A DNA stretch of 64,000 nucleotides from Anaerolineae bacterium (GCA_022823165.1 JAJDXR010000092.1:48473-112472), one strand, 5' to 3'; counted from the first letter of the stretch, positions 26,573-34,551 are shown. Numbers and translations: made by a program. Notes: a model not told the origin generated them from the letters alone.

Positions 26573-27906
26573 CAGCTTAGCCCTCCCAAAACCTCAACCA
26601 GTCGATCGATTTCATCCTTGCCATTGACTTCGGTGACGCAGACAAGCATGTGATCTTGCGCATGGAAGTAATGCTGACCCAGGTCATAACCGCCGATCAT
26701 GCCTTCTGTAAGCAGAGCTTCGTTGATTTCGGGGACCGGGCGCGGGCAAGCAACCACGAACTCATTAAAGAAGGGTTTGCTCATGTCCACGCTATAGCCA
26801 TCCAGGCTGTTGATGGCTTGGGCGGCGTAATGCGCTTTGTGATAATTGAGCTCGCCAACGCGCCGCAGCCCGTTCTTGCCCATAAGCGCCATGTAGATCG
26901 AGGCGGACAGCGCCATCAAGCCCTGGTTGGTGCAGATATTGCTGGTCGCTCGCTCGCGCTTGATATCCTGCTCGCGCGGCCGCAGCGTCATCACGAAGGC
27001 GCGCCGGCCGTCAGCGTCTTGCGTCTCGCCAATGATTCGCCCGGCGATCTTGCGCACGTGCTTCTGGCGAATGGCGAAGTAACCCAGGTAGGGTCCGCCA
27101 AAACCGAGCGGCACGCCCATCGGCTGGCCCTCTCCGACCACGATGTCCGCGCCCAGCTCGCCCGGGCTCTTGAGTATCGACAGCGCCATCGGATTGGCGA
27201 CCACCACCAGCAGGGCGCCATTGCTGCGCGCAGCCTCCGCCAAGGCTGATAGCTCGTCGATCTGGCCGAAAAAGTTGGGATATTGCACCGCGATCATAGC
27301 CGTATTGCTGTCGATCATTTCCATCAGATCGACGACCTCGCCCCGGCCGCGATCGCCGATGATGCGGATGTCCCGCCCTTGATGGTAGGTCCGCGCGACC
27401 TCGCGGTATTGCGGGTGAATGGCGTGGCTTAAGATGACCTTTTTGCGTTTGTTGCGCGTGACCTCAAGCGCGACGGTGATCGCTTCCGCCAGACTGGTCG
27501 CGCCGTCATAATGGCTGGCGTTGGCGGCGTCCATGCCCGTCAGCGCGCACATCATGCTCTGGTACTCGTATGTCGCCTGCAGCGTGCCCTGCGACACTTC
27601 CGGCTGATAGGGCGTGTAGGCGGTGTAAAATTCCCCGCGCAGCAAGATATGATTCACCACCGAGGGTATGAAATGGTGGTAGGCGCCGGCGCCGCGGAAT
27701 ATCGCGTAATCCTGGCCATGATCATTAGCCTCGCTAATCGCCAGCATTTCCGCGGCGACTTCCATTTCACTCATGGGCGGCGGCAGGTCCAGTGTGGGAA
27801 AGCGGTGGGTTGCGGGCGCGGCTTCAAAGAGCTCGTCGATCGACCGGACGCCGATTTCAGCAAGCATGACCTCAGTTTCAGCTGGGGTATGGGGAATATA
27901 GCTCAC
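26572..27906 (-). CDS. gcvPA: Glycine dehydrogenase (decarboxylating) subunit 1, P-protein
   Basis: A 444-residue N-terminal half of the split P-protein, forming a heterotetramer with GcvPB. It has the typical opening SYIPHTPAETEVMLAEIGV, FRGAGAYHHFIPSVVNHI, YTPYQPEVSQGTLQATYEYQ and NASHYDGATSLAEA. The start is GTG at 27906, with gagg 11 bases upstream. It lies 76 bases downstream of gcvH and is translationally coupled to gcvPB. The split form is usual in Gram-positive, Chloroflexota and thermophilic lineages, whereas proteobacteria have one fused chain. Confidence 0.96.
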   Translation of the reverse strand: MSYIPHTPAETEVMLAEIGVRSIDELFEAAPATHRFPTLDLPPPMSEMEVAAEMLAISEANDHGQDYAIFRGAGAYHHFIPSVVNHILLRGEFYTAYTPYQPEVSQGTLQATYEYQSMMCALTGMDAANASHYDGATSLAEAITVALEVTRNKRKKVILSHAIHPQYREVARTYHQGRDIRIIGDRGRGEVVDLMEMIDSNTAMIAVQYPNFFGQIDELSALAEAARSNGALLVVVANPMALSILKSPGELGADIVVGEGQPMGVPLGFGGPYLGYFAIRQKHVRKIAGRIIGETQDADGRRAFVMTLRPREQDIKRERATSNICTNQGLMALSASIYMALMGKNGLRRVGELNYHKAHYAAQAINSLDGYSVDMSKPFFNEFVVACPRPVPEINEALLTEGMIGGYDLGQHYFHAQDHMLVCVTEVNGKDEIDRLVEVLGGLS

Positions 27907-27982
27907 GTTTGATTAGACCTCGTTACTGGTTTGCGGGGCGCTTGCGGCGCATCGGCCTCGGAACGACTGATTCGAGGCGCGC

Positions 27983-28375
27983 TTAACGGCTGTCGCAGTA
28001 GGCGTCATAGGCGGCGGAATCCATCAGGCCCTCTATCCCGGCCAGGCTGGAAGCGCGGATTTTGACCATCCAACCCGCTCCGTAGGGGTCGGCATTCACG
28101 ACTTCGGGCTCGTCTTCCAGGGCGGAATTGACTTCAATGACCTCGCCCGCTACCGCGCTGTAAAGCTCGGAAGCCGCCTTGACCGACTCGACTTCGCCGA
28201 AAGAGCCGCCGGCCTCGACAGCATCACCCGGATCTTTGAACTCGACGTAGACGATATCGTTCAGTTGATCTTGCGCGAAGTCGGTGATGCCGATGGTGAC
28301 GATATCGCCCGCTACCGCCAGCCACTCGTCCGATTCGGCATATTTCAATTCTGCCGGCGCCTTCCATTCGCCCAT
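27983..28375 (-). CDS. gcvH: Glycine cleavage system H protein
   Basis: A 130-residue lipoyl carrier that shuttles the aminomethyl group between the P, T and L proteins. The lipoylation site is Lys66 in ESVKAASELYS. A strong ribosome binding site (ggagaggag) precedes the ATG. It is the first gene of the gcv operon and lies directly below a glycine riboswitch, so the operon should respond to free glycine. Confidence 0.96.
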   Translation of the reverse strand: MGEWKAPAELKYAESDEWLAVAGDIVTIGITDFAQDQLNDIVYVEFKDPGDAVEAGGSFGEVESVKAASELYSAVAGEVIEVNSALEDEPEVVNADPYGAGWMVKIRASSLAGIEGLMDSAAYDAYCDSR

Positions 28376-28448
28376 GGTAATCTCCTCTCCGGTTGCATGA
28401 ATGAGAAAGGGCGCGCCTCATACCGAGAATGCGCCCTGTCGGTTACTT

Positions 28449-28562
28449 GACCTTCAGAGAACCCTGCCCCAAGAGTCCTTTTGCCTGAGAGTTTCACGCA
28501 AGCTGGCCTGCTTGTCGCTTGCCCCTTCGGCGTCTCGCGCGGCGGCGAAATCTCTCTTCTTG
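28449..28562 (-). promoter_or_regulatory. Glycine riboswitch (single aptamer)
   Basis: Read on the minus strand, the leader of gcvH contains the conserved aptamer blocks in order: GAGAGA (28556-28551), GCCGAAGGGGCAA, and AACTCTCAGGCAAAAGGAC. These match the glycine aptamer core. Only one aptamer fits between the promoter and gcvH. A GC-rich hairpin (GGGCGC with GCGCCC, about 28403-28437) followed by TTTCT lies between aptamer and gene and could be the expression platform. Riboswitches of this type usually turn gcv genes on when glycine is abundant. Confidence 0.92.
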
Positions 28563-28572
28563 AGGAAATTTT

Positions 28573-28601
28573 ATTATAATGGATATGAAGCATGGCTGCA
28601 A
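28573..28601 (-). promoter_or_regulatory. Promoter of the gcv operon
   Basis: On the minus strand, TTGCAG (28601-28596), a 17-bp spacer and a perfect TATAAT (28578-28573). The start near 28566 is just upstream of the riboswitch aptamer. Confidence 0.7.
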
Positions 28602-28618
28602 TGCAAGTTGAGCGGAGT

Positions 28619-28638
28619 TATTCATACCCAGCAGATAC
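28619..28638 (+). repeat. Direct repeat flanking the second repeat block (left copy)
   Basis: TATTCATACCCAGCAGATAC recurs at 28904-28923 with one mismatch (19 of 20). The 265 bp between the two copies contain modules Y, X and the CTCTGTG-type repeat. Confidence 0.7.
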
Positions 28639-28693
28639 AGAGCAATCGCACCAGAATCAGTTTATGTCGATTGCAACATAATTCTAGCGATTT

Positions 28694-28786
28694 GTAGGGG
28701 CGACTCGGTGAATCGCCCACATAATTTGCTTGGCCATCGCGGCCGTTTCAGCGCTGCGCGTAGACACAGCAGGTCAAACGCCCCTA
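28694..28786 (+). repeat. Dispersed repeat module Y, copy 2
   Basis: Begins GTAGGGGCG and ends CGCCCCTAC like copy 1 at 14140, with a shorter middle. The opening hairpin is kept (GGGCGACTC, loop GGT, GAATCGCCC): a G-C pair of copy 1 becomes A-T, and one other pair becomes a mismatch. Confidence 0.85.
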
Positions 28787-28820
28787 CATCACCACCTTTT
28801 TTCGCATATCCGCGAAAAAA

Positions 28821-28854
28821 CTCTGTGCCGGCGGGCAATGTCTACGCGCCCCTC
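28821..28854 (+). repeat. Dispersed repeat module X, copy 2
   Basis: Matches 14069-14102 with 33 of 34 bases. Here it follows module Y, whereas at 14 kb it precedes it. Its right end runs into a CTCTGTG-type repeat, so CTGTG flanks the GC-rich core on both sides. Confidence 0.85.
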
Positions 28855-28874
28855 TGTGTACTCGGTGGTAAATA
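28852..28874 (+). repeat. CTCTGTG-type repeat
   Basis: Ctctgtgtactcggtgg followed by taaata. A shortened relative of the copy at 21122-21160, adjoining module X. Confidence 0.5.
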
Positions 28875-28903
28875 TATTCTGGAACGATTGCTCTGAGCGA
28901 ATA

Positions 28904-28923
28904 TATTCATACCCAGCGGATAC
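28904..28923 (+). repeat. Direct repeat flanking the second repeat block (right copy)
   Basis: Nineteen of 20 bases identical to 28619-28638. Confidence 0.7.
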
Positions 28924-28943
28924 CTTCTGTCTTCATAGCCAGC

Positions 28944-28959
28944 GCATAGCTTGCTATGC
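28944..28959. promoter_or_regulatory. Inverted repeat upstream of sco, candidate operator
   Basis: GCATAGC and GCTATGC are separated by TT, a perfect 7-bp inverted repeat 49 bases before the sco start. With a 2-base loop it is more likely a protein-binding palindrome than an RNA hairpin. Function is inferred. Confidence 0.3.
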
Positions 28960-29007
28960 TGTACGAAATTCATCGTCCGCGATTGGGGCTAACTGAGGTA
29001 TCCGCGA

Positions 29008-29697
29008 TTGAAGACGAAGCGCAGCTCGCATCTGTTCGACCGTCTGCTGGTTAGCTTGCTGGCGGGCCTGCTGCTGGGCATTGCCGCCCTGGGGCTCTTC
29101 CTGTTCTATGACCGCATACGAGAACCGGAAGCGGTCAGTAGCGGTCCCTTTGAAGTAGCCGGCTCAGCCACTGTCGACGGCGTGCTTCCGATCGACCCCC
29201 CACTGGACATGCCCGCCTTCGAGCTATTCGATTCGGGCGGCAATCCCTTTCGGCTCAGCGACTTTCGCGGCCGCCACGCGCTCCTCAGTTTTGGCTTCAC
29301 CCATTGCCCGGACATCTGCCCGCTGACCCTAAATGACTTTGAACGGACTCGAGCATTGCTTGGAGACTTGGCGAATAGCGTCGCCTTTGTCTTCATCTCA
29401 GTCGACGGCAAGCGGGATACGCCGGCGGCGCTGCGAGAGTATTTTGAATTTCGTAATCTAGACACTATCGTCGCGCTTACGGGCGCCGAGGCGTCGGTGC
29501 TGGCGCTGGGCGAGCCGCTCGGCTTGTCATTTGAGATCAGCGCTGAGAACGAATCCGGCAGCTCCGGCAACTATCTAATCAACCACACTACCGGCTCCTT
29601 CCTGCTGGATCAGGCGGGCCGCTGGATCAGGCGCTACCAGTTCGGTGTGCCGCCCGAAACGATGGCTGCCGATCTGGTGGCGCTGCTGGGTCCTTAA
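29008..29697 (+). CDS. SCO1/SenC-family copper chaperone
   Basis: A 229-residue membrane-anchored thioredoxin-fold protein. One N-terminal transmembrane helix (about residues 12-34) is followed by an extracytoplasmic domain with the copper motif CPDIC (Cys100, Cys104) and the distal His193 in INHTTG. Sco proteins deliver copper to the CuA site of cytochrome c oxidase or act as thiol reductants. No oxidase genes are in the window. The start is TTG at 29008, supported by gagg ten bases upstream. It is convergent with alr, with a hairpin spanning both stop codons. Confidence 0.92.
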   Translation: MKTKRSSHLFDRLLVSLLAGLLLGIAALGLFLFYDRIREPEAVSSGPFEVAGSATVDGVLPIDPPLDMPAFELFDSGGNPFRLSDFRGRHALLSFGFTHCPDICPLTLNDFERTRALLGDLANSVAFVFISVDGKRDTPAALREYFEFRNLDTIVALTGAEASVLALGEPLGLSFEISAENESGSSGNYLINHTTGSFLLDQAGRWIRRYQFGVPPETMAADLVALLGP

Positions 29698-29713
29698 GCT
29701 GCGTCGGCTTAAG
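29693..29713. terminator. Hairpin spanning the sco and alr stop codons
   Basis: CTTAAGC (29693-29699) and GCTTAAG (29707-29713) form a perfect 7-bp stem with a 7-base loop that contains both convergent stop codons. There is no T-run on either side, so it may act only as a weak bidirectional terminator or RNA end stabiliser. Confidence 0.3.
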
Positions 29714-31031
29714 CAGTCAAAAATGCGCGCGGCGTCCGCGGCGCTATTGAGGTCACCACTTCGTAATTGATGCTGCCTATCCAGGCGGCAATCTCTTCGG
29801 CGCTAATCTCGTCATCGCCCTGCTTGCCCAGCAACACCGCCTCATCGCCGGCTTGAGCGCCAGCGATATGGCTGACATTGACAGTGGTTTTCTCCATGCT
29901 GACTCGCCCAACCACCGGCGCGCGCTGCCCGCGGACGAGCACCTCCCGCCAAGTCCGCGGCGATCGGCGCAAGCCATCGGCATAGCCCACAGGCAAGACC
30001 GCGATTGCTTCGCTTCCACCGGTACGGTAGCTGTTGCCGTAGCCAACCGCTGCGCCCGCCGGCAGCGCCTTTACCTGGGCCAGGGTGGTCTTCCAGGTCA
30101 TAGCGGGCTTGAGCCAATCGGGACCCGCGCCGCCCGCCAGCGGGTTCAGCCCGTAAATCAATAGACCCGGCCGCGCGAGATTGAACTGGCTTGACGGCTG
30201 GTTCAGCAAGGCGGCGGAGTTGGTCGCGTGTATGAACTGAAAATGAAAGCCGTTTCGCTCCAGTTCGGCGACGATGTCGTAAAATCGGCGCAACTGACCC
30301 TCTGTATATTGCGAGTCCGCATCGGCTGACGAGAAGTGAGTGAAGATGCCCTCGAGCCTGATGGCCGGCAGCCGGTTGACGCGGCGACAAAGCTCGACGG
30401 CGTCGGCCGGCAAAGCGCCCAGCCGCCCCATGCCGGTATCGACCTTGATGTGCGCGGCAAGCGTACCCAGGCTGTCGCCCGCTGCCGCCTGAAATTGCCG
30501 CGCCTGCCCGCAATCGTAGATTGTGACGCTGATTTCCTGTTCTATGGCGCTTTTGATGGCTGCTGCTGCAACATAACTCAGCGTCAGAATCGGCGCGTCA
30601 ATGCCGGCTCGGCGCAACTCCAGAGCCTCCTCGATATTGGCCACGGCCAACATGTCAGCGCTGTTGCTGATGGCCGCGCGAGCGACCTCCGGCGCGCCGT
30701 GTCCGTAGGCATTCGCCTTGACCACCGCCATCAGCGAAGCGCCGTCCCGGAGCAGAGACTTTATCGAGCGCGTATTTGACGCGACTGCATTGAGATCGAT
30801 AATAACTTGGCTGGGGAAGCCGCCCGGCGGCCGCGCCGACCTTATATTCATGTCGTTGAATGGCAGGGACATAACATCGGCCTGGTTGAGTTGGGGCATT
30901 ATGCGATTGATTCGACCTAAAACCGTCGCCTTGGGCAGGGTAGCGCTTTCTGCCGCAGTATAGCCTTGCCATTGATTCGCTGCCCGCATATCTGGACAGA
31001 ATCGCGCCGGGCGGCGCTGTTTCGTCGACAT
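29709..31031 (-). CDS. alr: Alanine racemase
   Basis: PLP-dependent racemase making D-alanine for peptidoglycan. The PLP lysine is in VVKANAYGHG (Lys105 in this numbering) and the second catalytic residue, Tyr, is in GYGNSYR. VDTGMGRLG and RPGLLIYGL are conserved. VGRVSMEKTTVNVS corresponds to the usual GRVCMDQ block. The 440-residue reading has about 60 residues before the conserved IDLNAVASN; ATG codons at 30872 or 30851 would give a typical 380-residue enzyme. I keep the longest frame because a purine-rich gaga lies at fair spacing upstream, but the start is unsettled. It is divergent from tgt. Confidence 0.88.
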   Translation of the reverse strand: MSTKQRRPARFCPDMRAANQWQGYTAAESATLPKATVLGRINRIMPQLNQADVMSLPFNDMNIRSARPPGGFPSQVIIDLNAVASNTRSIKSLLRDGASLMAVVKANAYGHGAPEVARAAISNSADMLAVANIEEALELRRAGIDAPILTLSYVAAAAIKSAIEQEISVTIYDCGQARQFQAAAGDSLGTLAAHIKVDTGMGRLGALPADAVELCRRVNRLPAIRLEGIFTHFSSADADSQYTEGQLRRFYDIVAELERNGFHFQFIHATNSAALLNQPSSQFNLARPGLLIYGLNPLAGGAGPDWLKPAMTWKTTLAQVKALPAGAAVGYGNSYRTGGSEAIAVLPVGYADGLRRSPRTWREVLVRGQRAPVVGRVSMEKTTVNVSHIAGAQAGDEAVLLGKQGDDEISAEEIAAWIGSINYEVVTSIAPRTPRAFLTA

Positions 31032-31048
31032 CTGCCGATCATCTCTTG

Positions 31049-31057
31049 TGTTATAAT
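31049..31057 (+). promoter_or_regulatory. Extended -10 promoter of tgt
   Basis: TGTTATAAT, identical to the secA extended -10. The same bases read on the minus strand give TATAAC, which could serve the divergent alr gene. Confidence 0.55.
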
Positions 31058-31134
31058 TTCGGCGGTCAGCATGTCAGCGCGCATCTGTCGCCCTGCAAGG
31101 GGCGGGCGTCAAACTCAGCGACTTTGGGAACACT

Positions 31135-32262
31135 ATGGCTTTTGAATTTGAGGTAGTCGCGACCGATGGCAATGCGCGAGCCGGTATCCTGCATACACCG
31201 CATGGAGACATCCCCACACCGGTATTCGCGCCTGTAGGCACGGCGGCTACCGTCAAGGCAGTGCCCCCGCGCGACCTTGAAGACCTCAATATCAAGTTAG
31301 TCCTGTCCAACACCTACCACCTGCACCTGCGCCCGGGCGACGAACTCGTGCGAGATTTGGGCGGCCTCCACAATTTCATGGCTTGGAATGGTCCGCTCTT
31401 GACCGATTCCGGCGGATTTCAGGTATTCAGCCTGGGCGAAATCAACCGGATTGACGACGACGGCGTCACCTTCCGCAGCCATCTGGACGGCAGCGCGAGA
31501 CGATTGACGCCCGGCCGCTCCATGGAGATCCAGCGGAATCTGGGCGCGGACATCATCATGGCTTTCGATCAATGTCCCAATCCCAACCATCGGGATGAGG
31601 TGCAGGCGGCAAACGAACGGACGCATCGCTGGCTGCGGCTCTGTCGCGAAAACCATCCGGACGACAGCAATCAGGCTCTGTTTGGCATCGTACAGGGCGG
31701 CGTCTTCCCCGACTTGAGGCAAGCATCCGCGCGCTTCGTGACCGATATGGATCTCAAGGGTTACGCCATCGGCGGGCTGGCTGTCGGCGAGACCAAAGAG
31801 GAAATGTACCAGACGCTTGATGATACGCTGCCAAGCTTGCCTGGCGACCGACCGCGCTATCTGATGGGGGTTGGCGAGCCGGATGATTTGGTCGAGGGCA
31901 TCTGCCGCGGCGTGGACATCTTCGACTGCGTGATTCCCACGCGGCTGGCGCGACACGGGGCGGCTTTCACGCAAGCTGGGCGTATAAATCTCAGAAACTC
32001 CAAATTCAAGACGGACGAATCCGCAATTGACGCCTCGCTGAGTAATTACGCCAGCCAATTCTCCCGCGCCTACTTAAGACACTTGGTCGTCGCCAAAGAA
32101 CTGCTGGCTTATTATCTCATCAGTCTTCACAATATCGATTTTCTGGCGCGTCATGTCGAATCAATGCGGCGCGCTATCATCGCCGGAACCTTGCAGGAAT
32201 ACGCAGCGCAATTCCTGCCTCGCTATTTGAGGCGCAATCCGGTGGCGGAGTCGGCGCCTTAG
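31135..32262 (+). CDS. tgt: tRNA-guanine transglycosylase lacking the zinc-site cysteines
   Basis: A 375-residue TIM-barrel enzyme of the queuosine pathway, which swaps G34 of certain tRNAs for preQ1. Asp91 (LLTDSGGFQVFSL) and Asp264 (DIFDCVIPTRLARHG) keep the two catalytic aspartates, and GIVQGGV and the RPRYLMGVG block are intact. The structural zinc site of the family is CxCxxC plus a later His. Here the three cysteine positions are Ser301, Ser303 and Ala306, while His332 remains and the flanking FSRAYLRHL is normal. The enzyme therefore probably folds without zinc. No other queuosine genes are in the window. Confidence 0.92.
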   Translation: MAFEFEVVATDGNARAGILHTPHGDIPTPVFAPVGTAATVKAVPPRDLEDLNIKLVLSNTYHLHLRPGDELVRDLGGLHNFMAWNGPLLTDSGGFQVFSLGEINRIDDDGVTFRSHLDGSARRLTPGRSMEIQRNLGADIIMAFDQCPNPNHRDEVQAANERTHRWLRLCRENHPDDSNQALFGIVQGGVFPDLRQASARFVTDMDLKGYAIGGLAVGETKEEMYQTLDDTLPSLPGDRPRYLMGVGEPDDLVEGICRGVDIFDCVIPTRLARHGAAFTQAGRINLRNSKFKTDESAIDASLSNYASQFSRAYLRHLVVAKELLAYYLISLHNIDFLARHVESMRRAIIAGTLQEYAAQFLPRYLRRNPVAESAP

Positions 32263-32354
32263 CCTGTCGCTGGCGCGTTTCAATATACCAAGGCTGGATA
32301 CAAAGCGGGGCGAGGCAGGCGGTCGCCAGCGAAGCCTGCGCAGCTTTGCCCTCA

Positions 32355-33230
32355 TCAAGATTGCTGAGCATTCAAGTCAATATTTGCGAACAAGTCATCT
32401 TCATCCACCTGGTCGCGCTCCGGCGCCGGATATACGCGCGTAAAGCCCTGCTTGCTGTACAAGAAGCGGCGCAGCCAGCGCGAGGTACGCGAGATCCGTC
32501 CGCCCCCCTGGCTGGCGTGGCAGCTGCTGGCCCGCTCCCATACGTCAAAATATTTCGCTACCGGTATGCGGGTGTGCACCGGTTCAATATGCTCGAGCGT
32601 CTTAATCACATCGACATCCTGATTTATGCCCATGCGCCTGGGGTTCTGCCCCTTGAGCCGGGCGCGCAAAATGCGCCACCGAATGGTTGCCTTTGGAAAG
32701 GCGGCATAATACAACTTTTGCGGCTGATAAACGCCAGTTCCAGCGCCAGCGTCTGCTTGCTTGCGCAGTTGCTCAAAGGCTTGCGCCGTCGCCCGCTGGA
32801 TGGCGATGTGATCCGGATGGCCGTAGCCGCCGTAGCGGTTGAATGTGATGACCACATGCGGCTGGGCGCGTTTGAAGACTTCCTTCACTCTGGCGACGAC
32901 GCCTGCTGGATGATGTTCCCATTGATAGCACAGCGATTCCGGATGGCGCGATGTCTCGCTGCCTGGCATGCCGCTGTCCCGGTATTCCAACATAAAGACT
33001 TCTTTGAATTTGAGATGCTGCCGAGCGCACTCGAGTTCGCTTAGTCTAAGTTCGGCGGTAGTGGCGTATTTGCCGCGCAGCTCCTCGGGAACGGCGCCGA
33101 CATCGCCATTCGTGGCGCAGATCAGATAAACGTCTATGCCGTCATCAATCCATTTCGGTATCGCCGCTCCCAAGCCAAAACTCTCATCGTCGGGATGCGC
33201 ATAACTGATAAGCAGGCGTCCGCGCTCCAT
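32355..33230 (-). CDS. PIG-L (LmbE-like) deacetylase
   Basis: A 291-residue zinc-dependent N-deacetylase. The metal motif is AHPDDE (11-16), and the second signature HPDH is at 138-141 in YGGYGHPDH. This subgroup includes MshB and BshB (thiol biosynthesis) and Mca (mycothiol conjugate amidase); the sequence does not decide among them or other GlcNAc-type substrates. No other low-molecular-weight thiol gene lies nearby. It has no signal peptide, so it is cytosolic. It is convergent with tgt (92 bases apart) and divergent from the DUF3048 gene. Confidence 0.88.
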   Translation of the reverse strand: MERGRLLISYAHPDDESFGLGAAIPKWIDDGIDVYLICATNGDVGAVPEELRGKYATTAELRLSELECARQHLKFKEVFMLEYRDSGMPGSETSRHPESLCYQWEHHPAGVVARVKEVFKRAQPHVVITFNRYGGYGHPDHIAIQRATAQAFEQLRKQADAGAGTGVYQPQKLYYAAFPKATIRWRILRARLKGQNPRRMGINQDVDVIKTLEHIEPVHTRIPVAKYFDVWERASSCHASQGGGRISRTSRWLRRFLYSKQGFTRVYPAPERDQVDEDDLFANIDLNAQQS

Positions 33231-33273
33231 TAATATTCCTTGTCACCTGATGCCAAGGCTGCGATTCCGCTAT

Positions 33274-33279
33274 TATACT
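33274..33279 (+). promoter_or_regulatory. Probable -10 box upstream of the DUF3048 gene
   Basis: TATACT lies 79 bases before the ATG at 33358. No convincing -35 element is visible. Confidence 0.35.
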
Positions 33280-33357
33280 GACTGCGTCTTGCCGAAGGCA
33301 GTGCTGCTTTCATATACTAGCCGCGGTGTGCAACTCTGAGCGCGAAAACGAGGCCCA

Positions 33358-34551
33358 ATGCAGCAACCGAAATTGTCGATCTGGCTCGCATGCTTTGCAG
33401 TGTGCTTTTGTCTGCCTCTCCTGGCCGGTATGAGCCGAGGGCAAGGCTCCGCCGCGGCAAGCGCGACGCCGCGCGCGCGGCTGCAATCGCCGGCCATCGT
33501 CAGCACTGCAATCGCCAAAACTTATTCCGCCGCGCCAGACGTAGAAATCGGACCTTGGGACTACCCCTACGGCGTCAATCCCCTAACCGGACTGGCTTAC
33601 CCCAGCGTTGAAGCGCTGAGCCGCCGCAATCTGATCGTCAAAGTCTCCAACTGGCCGCCCAAGGTGCGGCCCCAGCACGGGCTCAACCAGGCGGACCTGG
33701 TGTATGAATACGAGGCGGAAGGCGGCGTCACGCGCTTTGCCGCGCTCTACCGCAACAACGCGCCGGATCAGGTGGGGTCCGTACGGAGCGCTCGCCTGCT
33801 TGACATCGAGTTGATCAGCATGTACGCCGCCCTCCTGGCCTACTCGGGCACCAGCGGGCCCATCCAGAATATCTATTTGAACGCTCCCTATCGCCAGCAG
33901 CTTTTGTCTCCTTCCCTGGGGGACAACTGCGAGCAGGCCGGCTTCTGTCGCGACGCCGCCTTCAGCCATCGCGGTTATGAGCACACGATGTTTGGCGATA
34001 CCGGCCAGATGTGGGAGTTGGCAACGCGGCGAAGCCTGAATATCGGCTATCGCGCCAATGGATTCGCCTTCAGCCTGCAGCCGAACGACGGCGGTCGGGA
34101 GGCCCGCGACATTTATATCAATTGGTATGACAGAACCGACGCGCGCTGGCAATATGATGAAGACAGCCGCCAATATCTGCGTTATTCGGACGGTTTGCCG
34201 CACCTGGATGCTGTCGATGATTCTCAACTCCTGGCGGATAATCTTGTCTTTATTCAGGTTATTCATAACCGCCGACCCGACTTGTTTAGTCCCGGCGCGA
34301 TAGACGAATCGTTTGAGCTCGCGCTATGGGGCCGGGGCCCCGCCTACGTGCTGCGCGACGGCAAACTGTATGACGGATTCTGGTGGCGGCGCAATCGCAA
34401 TCGCGGCGAAGCCTTGAGTTTGATCTTCCCGGATGGCGAGCCCATCTTGCTTAAGCCCGGCCGCTCCTGGATTACTGTCACCCGGGCTCTGGACTGGGCC
34501 CAGATCAGCAGCGAGCTGGCTGATCCGTCCCGGTCAATTGTGTCCGCCTAA
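33358..34551 (+). CDS. Secreted DUF3048 (YerB-like) protein
   Basis: A 397-residue exported protein. The signal peptide LSIWLACFAVCFCLPLLAG contains cysteines but no clear lipobox. It is followed by a low-complexity Ala/Pro stretch and then the DUF3048 N-terminal domain from about residue 67 (YGVNPLTGL, IVKVSNWPPKVRPQHGLNQADLVYE written in pieces: VRPQHGLNQADLVYEYEAEG, GSVRSARLLDIE). The C-terminal DUF3048 domain follows (RSWITVTRAL near the end). The function of the family is unknown; YerB is a Bacillus lipoprotein. A gagg site precedes the ATG. It is followed 79 bases later by mltG on the same strand, suggesting a role at the cell envelope. Confidence 0.85.
   Translation: MQQPKLSIWLACFAVCFCLPLLAGMSRGQGSAAASATPRARLQSPAIVSTAIAKTYSAAPDVEIGPWDYPYGVNPLTGLAYPSVEALSRRNLIVKVSNWPPKVRPQHGLNQADLVYEYEAEGGVTRFAALYRNNAPDQVGSVRSARLLDIELISMYAALLAYSGTSGPIQNIYLNAPYRQQLLSPSLGDNCEQAGFCRDAAFSHRGYEHTMFGDTGQMWELATRRSLNIGYRANGFAFSLQPNDGGREARDIYINWYDRTDARWQYDEDSRQYLRYSDGLPHLDAVDDSQLLADNLVFIQVIHNRRPDLFSPGAIDESFELALWGRGPAYVLRDGKLYDGFWWRRNRNRGEALSLIFPDGEPILLKPGRSWITVTRALDWAQISSELADPSRSIVSA

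Noticed and set aside
28403..28437. Intrinsic terminator as a definite riboswitch expression platform
   Set aside because: The GGGCGC/GCGCCC hairpin is followed only by TTTCT, so it is mentioned as possible but not called as a separate terminator.
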